Below, piece after piece: positions 57,331 to 64,000 of a DNA stretch of 64,000 nucleotides. The position numbers were made by a program, and so were the translations under genes. Every line of letters begins with the position of its first letter. Position 1 is the stretch's first letter. Source of the DNA: Artocarpus heterophyllus (Eukaryota; Streptophyta; Magnoliopsida; Rosales; Moraceae); contig CM046341.1 in the NCBI GenBank assembly GCA_025403435.1, positions 22,718,230 to 22,782,229 on the forward strand, read 5' to 3'. Under the pieces are notes generated by a model that had not been told where the DNA came from, did no database searches, and was given only the letters and a program-made list of their open reading frames with translations.

Positions 57331-57540
57331 TATTTGACATTTAAGTCTTAATTTTAAGAATTTTGACATTTAAGTCCCTAAAATCTTAATATGTTGGTAT
57401 TGTTAGGTCCCACTTAAAAATTTTAACACTCAGATATCCAAACTTTTAATTTGTTGGCACCGTTAGTCCCTATTTAAAGAAATTGAATACTCATATCTTT
57501 AAACTCTTAATTTGTTTTCTATTGTTATATGCCATAAAGA
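57331..57540 (+). repeat. Degenerate 60-bp tandem repeat, about 3.5 units
   Basis: Units starting at 57361, 57421 and 57481 align without gaps: each has TTT/ATTGA(C/A)A-like start, a central CTTAAT(A/T)TGTT and a GTTAGTCCC-like or related third quarter. A half unit precedes them from 57331. Divergence between units is high, so it is old. Confidence 0.55.
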
Positions 57541-57576
57541 TGTCAATATATCAATTTTTTTTGTATGTTGGGTTCC

Positions 57577-59726
57577 TGTCACGCCCCGGAATACAGGAGG
57601 TGACGCGGCGGATTATTTAAATTAATTAAAAGAGAATTTAATTAAAATCCAGAGTATAAGGGGTTTGAGTTAAGTATAAAATATGGGATTCATTAAAACA
57701 CTTTATAAGAAGTTCATATACATTAAACAATTTAAAACATTAAACGAATAAATATTAAAATAATAAAGCCGCGAGTATGGGTCCCACAGACCCACAACTT
57801 ATGCACACACATGGTACTACAATATCATAAATACAATCACAGTCCAGATACAAATAAAATTAAGACCTTACATGCCTTAATTAAATGGTACAAAAGATAA
57901 AATAATCATTCTATTGCTCCTGAGTTCGGTCCAAAGAATCCTCTCCAAACCTAAATGGAAAACCACCTAGAGAGGGAAAATTTAGGACAAATAAAACGTG
58001 AGCGAAAGGCTCAGTAGGACTATGTTTTATAAAATAATTTAATTTAAAGAAACAGGTCATTATTCAGGAGTCATTTAAAAGAAACCTTAAATGAATAAAT
58101 AAATAAATAATAAATAAATTTAAGTAAAGTCGTTCTTACCCAGAACAGTTTACTTGGACAACCAGAAATATCACTTTCTTTTTCCTAGGCAAACCATAAT
58201 AATATCACCACCGTAGTGGCCCAGCTGGGTTTCAGGACCTGCCCCCAAGGTCGATCGCTACACGACCCGATCTCTGATATGGCATCATGCCTATATGTTT
58301 AATGTCATTATCATTCAAACCCAATTACCGAGTGTTGTCATTTATATTCATTATGAAGTTCATTTCAGTTCACGGTATATTAAAATATAACCGATAAATT
58401 GATTTTTCAAACAACCGTTGAAAAACACTTTAATAGAAATCCTTTTCAAAGCCAAATCATTTCAAAACCAGGCTACCAAAGAAATGGGATAGAAGTCCTA
58501 CCTCAATACTCGTGCCGATGCCCCACACTGTAATCCCGATCCGCTACACGTTAGCTCCGCGAAACCACGAACTATCCTAGATACAAACTAAGTCGATCAA
58601 TATCTAGTTCGAGACATTCTATGTTACTAAACCATTTCATGATGTCCTAGTGTGCTATTTGTACCTTTAAAATCATCCTATAAGGTTGGAATTTAAATCA
58701 GGGTTTAAAACAGTAAAAACGGATGAAAATCACAAAATTTTCCATGCCTCGGCTGGCCTACCGGACTCCCTGCTTCGGCTGGCCGAACTGTACAGTTCGG
58801 CCTGCCGAAAGTCAGGTCCAATCGGCCGGTCATTTCCCCAAGTTTGGCCTGCCGGACGGAAGAACATCGGCCTGTCGATCCCTATTCCGACCTGCCGAAC
58901 TGGGAAAACCCAGAAATCCCAGCCACGGGTTTCTCGATCCCCAAAATTTAAATCTTGATTCTAACCTGTTTTTCTCAAATCCTAGGCATAGAAAATAATC
59001 ATAGTTGGTAGAAAAACGTATTAGAACACATTTGGATTCATTTAAACAAGATTTAAACTCAAAAATCAGAAAATGAGAAAATAGGGAGAAAAATGAAAAA
59101 TCTTGAATCTAATATGTTTTTCTTCAATCTAAGCTTAGATTCTAGTTGTTCTAAGTTCATTTAACTCAAATCCAAGGTTTTCTAAGCTTAAACAAACCTA
59201 GATTTCAAAAATGCACAAAATTGAGAATTTTGTAAAAAGTTTAGAAATTTCAAAACTAACCTCGAATCGAAGCTTCAATCCGCGTTCTTGGTTGCAAAAT
59301 CACGTCCCCGAGCTTCCTCCTGGTTAAGCCGAAGCTTGGATTCGAATTTTGATTCAAAAATTTGAGAGGGAATTTGAGAGAGAACGAGAGAGCGAGAGAG
59401 AGAGGGAGCCATAGGAGAGAGTGAGGAAAGAGGAGGTAGAGGGAGAATAAATAGAGAAAATCGGTGGGCGGTTTTACTATGCAAAAACCATGTGCCGCCC
59501 ACGGTTTTGTAAAACGGAGTATTTTTAACATTTTACAAATTGTTGTGTTTTAAAACTCAAAACATTATTTTAAAACAATATGAAAGCATTTGAATTCATC
59601 AAATTAACAAACCACCAAAATTTCAAGATCCAACCAAATAATCTAATTAATGTTAAAACATTAATTATGGCACACTAATTCATCATTTATATTACATTAA
59701 CATTAAATAAATTTTGGAGCGTTACA
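57577..59726 (-). repeat. Element G 3' LTR (2150 bp)
   Basis: On the minus strand it begins TGTAACGCTCC at 59726, directly after the polypurine tract, and ends CCGGGGCGTGACA at 57577. The 5-bp flank on the left is GTTCC; the matching copy would lie beyond the window. The LTR differs from B, C and E in most of its length, but holds a TCGGCAGGCCGA cluster at 58749-58900. A pyrimidine-rich (minus) leader tract is near 59340-59440. ORFs inside it overlap on both strands and are treated as non-coding. Confidence 0.8.
58749..58900 (-). repeat. Iterated near-palindrome cluster in LTR G
   Basis: On the minus (LTR sense) strand there are about eight copies such as TTCGGCAGGCCGAACTG, ATCGACAGGCCGATG and TTCGGCCAGCCGAAG. 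This is cluster 1 orientation. It lies about 0.83-0.98 kb into the LTR, further downstream than in B, C and E. Confidence 0.8.
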
Positions 59727-59740
59727 ACTCTCCACCCCTA
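59727..59740 (-). other. Element G polypurine tract
   Basis: The minus strand reads TTAGGGGTGGAGAGT directly before the LTR start TGTAACGC. This marks the LTR to its left as the 3' LTR of a minus-strand element. Confidence 0.8.
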
Positions 59741-59774
59741 AAAGAAATTTTGCCCTCGAAATTTACAACTCATT

Positions 59775-62700
59775 TCAGAAATAAAACAAATGCGGATACA
59801 ATTCTCGCATACTCGACTCTAGCTCCCAAGTGGCTTCATCAACCCCATGATGCTGTCACACGACTTTTACCAACGGTATATCACGACGACGCAAACTAAT
59901 CACTTTCTGGTCGATAATCTGAATCGGCACTTCTTCGTACGTCGTATCTTCCTGAACCTGCACATCGCGGAATGAAACTATCTTACCCTGCTCAGGTGGA
60001 CACTTCCTAAGCATCGACACATGAAACACAACGTGCACATGAGAAAGTTCGGGCGGAAGATCAAGTCAATAAGCGACCACACCAACACGCTGAGTGATCT
60101 CGAACGGCCCAATATACCTCGGCGCGAGCTTCCCACTCACCCCGAACCGCATAGTTCTCTTACGAGGCGATACCCTCAAGAGAACGAAATCTCCAACCGC
60201 GAACTCTAAGGGTCTACGTCTTCTATCCGTGTAACTCTTTTGTCGACTCTGAGCTGCTCTCAATCGATCTCGAATCACCGCGACTTTCTCATTGTTATCA
60301 CGGATCTCATCCAGCCCAAGAATAACCTTATCTTTCGGCTCGGCCCAACATACAGGTGACCAACACGGTCGCCCATACAATGCCTCAAACGGTGCCATAC
60401 CAATACTCGCCTAATAACTATTGTTGTACGCGAACTCCACCAAATGCAAACATTGCTTCCAATTCCTGTCGAAGTCCAACGCTCAGGCACGCAACATATC
60501 CTTGAGAACCTAAATAACCCTCTCAGACTGCCCATCAGTCTGAGGATGAAACGTCATACTGAAGTTCAAATCCGTACCTAAAGCCTCCTAAAAACTCCTC
60601 CAGTACTTAGCGTTAAACCTGGTGTCTCGATCAGAGGTGATGGACAAAGGGACTCCATGCAACCTCACAATATTCTGGAGATACAACTCCCTGAGAACCT
60701 TCCTAGAACACGTCGACCTAAACGGAATGAAATGCGCCGATTTCGTCAACCTGTCGACCATAACCCAAACTGCATCAAGCCGCTGCTCCGTCCTCAGCAA
60801 ACCTGTGAGAAAATCCATCGTCACATGCTCCCATTTCCACCCTGGAATAGAAAGCGGCTGAAGCTGACCTGCAAGCTTCTGATGCTCAGCTTTCACCTGA
60901 AGACACATCGAACACTTGGCCACATACTCTCGAACATCTTTCTTTATGCCTCTCCACCAATACTGCCTATTCAAATCGCTATACATCTTTGTGCTCCCTG
61001 GATGAATAGCGAACTGAGACCTATGAGCTTCGTCCAAAATGGCTTTCGTCACTTCGGATATAGCTGGAACTGCAAGACGCTCCCGGAAGTACAACGATCC
61101 ATCTGCATGCACGCTCCATTCCTCGAACTGCTCCCTGTTCCAAATCCGTGACCAAATCCCCTACAAATGCCGATCCTGCCACTAACTTTGCTTCACCATC
61201 CGAACAAGAGCTGGAGTCGCTTCCACATGATACAACCGAAACGTGATCACAGTCTTCATGATACCGTAGCCTAAACTCGCTCACCGTCGCATCCTTGCTC
61301 CAATCCTTAAAAGCCAAACAAGCGAGAATCCCTGAAGACTTCCTGCTAAGCGCGTCTGTGACCACATTAGCTTTCCCGGGATGATACTGCAATGCAAAAT
61401 CATAATCCTCCATATACTCGATCCACCTACGCTGTCTCAAGTTAAGATCCCTCTGAGTGGACAAATATCTCAAACTCTTGTGATCGGAGAAGACCTAAAA
61501 TGACGCTCTATACAAGTAACACCTCCAAATCTTCAACGCGTGAATCACCGCCACGAGCTCTAAATCATGAGTAGGATAATTTCGCTCGTGAGGTCGTAGC
61601 TATCTCAATCCGTATGCAACCACACGTCCATGCTGCATCAACACACATCCAAGTTCACGCCCTAAAGCATCCGCATAAACCTCATACGGCTCATCACTGC
61701 TAGGAATAACCAACACTGGAGCTGAAGTCAACCGATTCTTCAATTCCTGAAAAGCAAGCTCACAATCTTCATTCCACTCAAACCTGACATTTTTCTTGAT
61801 CAATCTCGTCAACGGAGCTGCAATCTTCGAAAAATCCTTTACAAATTTCCTGTAATATCCAGCAAGACCTAAGAAGCTGCGAATCTCCGCTACATTCCTT
61901 GGTCATTCCCACTCCAATATAGCTTCAATCTTGGATGGATCCACAGAAATACCATGCTCCGAGATAACATGACCCATAAACTTGACCTCAGTCAACCAAA
62001 ACTCACACTTTTCCCTCTTAGCATACAACTGGTGCTCCCGTAGAGTCTGAAGCACGATCTGGAGATGCTGCTCATGCTCCTCCCAAGTCTTAGAATACAC
62101 AAGAATATCATAGATGAACACGATCACGAACTGATCTAGATACGGCCTAAATATCCTGTTCATCAAATCCATAAAAACTGCTGGAGCATTCGTCAACCCA
62201 AACGACATAACCAGGAACTCAAAGTGCCCATACCGAGTCCTAAAAGTTGTCTTGGGAATATCGTCTTCCTTGATCCTGAGCTGATGATAACCCGATCGCA
62301 AATCAATCTTTGAAAAGTACCGCTAACCTCCCAACTGATCAAACAACTCATCAATCCTAGGCAAGGGATTCTTGTTTTTCACCGTAACACGATTTAGCTA
62401 CCGATAATCCACACATAATCTGAGAGTCCCATCATGCTTCTTAGCAAATAAAACCGGTGCTCCCCACGGAGATATGTTGTTCCAAATATACCCATTATCA
62501 GCAAGCTCCTGAAGTTGCTTCCTCAATTCCTTCATTTCTGCCGACGCCATCCGATAAGGTGCCATAGAAATCGGTGTTGTCCCCGGAAACAACTCGATAC
62601 CAAACTCAATCTCTCGATGCGGTGGTAACCCTGGCAACTCATCAGGGAAGACATCCTCGAATTCATTAACCACCGAAATCGCTACACTGCCACTCGAAAC

Positions 62701-63310
62701 ATAGGGCTCGCAATCTAGATTGGCAAGAAAAGCACAACAACCTAGATTCTGTCGCCCTCCTAGACACGACCTCATAAGACGCTCACTCATTAACCAATCA
62801 TCACTGCCCTGGTAAGTGATCACCGTCCCCTATCAGACACTAGGGTCACTTTTCTAAGTTGGCAGTCCACGACTGCATTATACCTAGACAACCAGTCCAT
62901 CCCTAGAATTACATCATAGGAGCTCATGGGGAGTATAATCAAATCACTTTTCAAAATCTCATCCCCAATCTTTATTTTACAGGATTTACACATACAATTT
63001 ACACACACCCACCCCAAGGGAGAAGTTATAACTAGGGGTTTAGTAAACTCTTCTATCTCTAATCCCAAGGCATGTACAAAAGAACTCGAAATGAGAGAAT
63101 GAGAGGCACCAGTATCGAATAAAACACGAGCTAAAGATCTAGAAACCAAGATCATACCATCGACAACCGCGTTACCAACATGAGAATCTGATCCTCCAGA
63201 TGCCATCGCATGAACCTGCACTGGCGTCTTTCCTTTCCCTCTATCGACATTGCTGGGTCCTGGATTACTCGGTCGATGCTGCTGAGATGGAGACGACTGC
63301 ACACTACCTG
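59775..63310 (-). pseudogene. Element G pol: protease, RT, RNase H, integrase, chromodomain
   Basis: In minus-strand order: protease LFDTGASHSLIS (about 63120-63085), RT (62490-61990: [30 protein letters not shown]), RNase H (YADALGRELGCVL near 61670, [14 protein letters not shown] near 61480), integrase (HPGSTKMYSDLNRQYWW near 61000, DFLTGLLRTEQRLDAVW near 60810, SDRDTRF near 60630, GQSE-like near 60540) and a chromodomain-like end (IPLVKVV, stop, then DEATWELESSMRELYPH) finishing at 59775. The RT box reads FIYDILVYS, so the first catalytic aspartate is replaced by tyrosine, and the RNase H DAS is DAL. Single stops (for example after CVDYR at 62398) break it. Tekay/Del-like chromovirus. Confidence 0.88.
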
Positions 63311-64000
63311 TACTCGGCGCTCGATACTAAGGAGCATTGCGCTGAAAATGCTGCAGCCACTGCTCCCGTGCCGGATATGAGAATTGCTGAGGAGAGAACT
63401 GGGGATACTGCAACTAGGGGTACTGCGGAGGCGGAGGTAGGGTCTGAGGCTGAGACTGACGACTAGCATCCTCCCCGGTCTGAGATCCGAGATGAGCACT
63501 CCTGATCGGGCAATTCCTCTTGATGTGTCCGGGCTGCTGACAGAAATGACAATGGAAGCTGTAGGGATTGTTGCGCCCGCTGTTAGACAAACTGTTGCTA
63601 CCACTGGTCGCACCGCCTTGCTTGCCTTTCCCCAGAGCTGGACGACTACTGGTGCTTTTTCTGCGACTCCTCTGTGGTCCTCCTGAAGCCTTGGCTCGGT
63701 CCTCACAATACTGCACATAATCATTCTCCACGGAGATTGCTGATGCCACAAGCTCTCCGAAACTCCTAAGTCGTAGAGCCACCAACTACAGCCGAATAGG
63801 AGCCTTGATCCCTTCCTAAAACTTAATACATTTCTCATGCTCCGATGCCACCGCTGATGGAGCAAACCTAGCCAACTCATTAAACTTTACCTCATACTCC
63901 TGAACTGACAGATCACCCTGCTGCCTTCTGATCTCTATACCCCTGCAGAAAATATCGATCATAGAACAACTCCTCGAAGCTGTCCCAACTGATATCACCA
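63311..64000 (-). pseudogene. Element G gag (3' part; runs off the window)
   Basis: The minus strand at 63816-63998 reads GDLSVQEYEVKFNELARFAP, the end of a retrotransposon gag capsid domain. After a stop the ORF 63414-63785 carries the basic region and one zinc knuckle CHFCQQPGHIKRNC (Cys-x2-Cys-x4-His-x4-Cys, intact), then a Gln/Pro-rich tail (QPQTLPPPPQYP). It then leads into the protease of pol. The N-terminus lies beyond 64000. Only one knuckle is present, unlike the two in A, B and C. Confidence 0.8.

Overview
The window looks like plant nuclear DNA, most likely dicot, from a repeat-packed and probably pericentromeric or heterochromatic region. It is AT-rich with long LTR retrotransposons inserted into one another, and I find no intact host gene. 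Every recognisable coding segment belongs to a transposable element except one 40-codon scrap of a PPR (pentatricopeptide repeat) gene. Nearly all element genes are broken by in-frame stops or small frameshifts, so almost everything here is a pseudogene.

Left part (1-30704). Element A, a minus-strand Ty3/gypsy copy, starts outside the window: pol at 1-1680, gag at 1681-2618, a damaged primer-binding site, then its roughly 2 kb 5' LTR from 2837. That LTR is split by two complete Tekay/Del-type chromoviruses in the same orientation: B (4805-15527, target-site duplication TGCTT) and C (15577-25748, duplication GAAAG). They are only 44 bp apart in A's U3. Just beyond lies D (25842-30704), a large minus-strand LTR-like block that appears to be a solo LTR.

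Middle part (30705-39735). This holds a decayed plus-strand Ty1/copia element (gag, protease, integrase, RT, RNase H; about 31970-36399), preceded by a dense run of W-box-like TTGAC motifs. A 627-bp foldback element H (34222-34848, duplication ATTAT) splits it; both ends of H are the U5 end of a chromovirus LTR in inverted orientation. Then come the PPR fragment and a small Tourist-like MITE.

Right-centre (39736-52416). Element F is a plus-strand Tat-lineage Ty3/gypsy element with two RNase H domains, an antisense ORF with its own TATA box between pol and the 3' LTR, and a truncated 3' LTR. Its gag/leader is split by solo LTR E (40801-44006).

Right end (52417-64000). Mostly non-coding DNA with a second MITE copy, a 5'-truncated LINE tail with a 14-bp target-site duplication, a Tat-like minus-strand LTR (J), and a 60-bp tandem repeat. 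The window ends in G, a minus-strand chromovirus (3' LTR 57577-59726, pol, gag) that runs off the edge.

The most unusual signals are (1) clusters of a near-palindromic 14-mer, TTCGGCAGGCCGAA, spaced about 21-27 bp apart and present in inverted orientation near both ends of the B, C and E LTRs, in one arm of H, and in the otherwise different LTR of G; and (2) the foldback element H. No CRISPR array, rRNA, tRNA gene or bacterial-type operon was seen.
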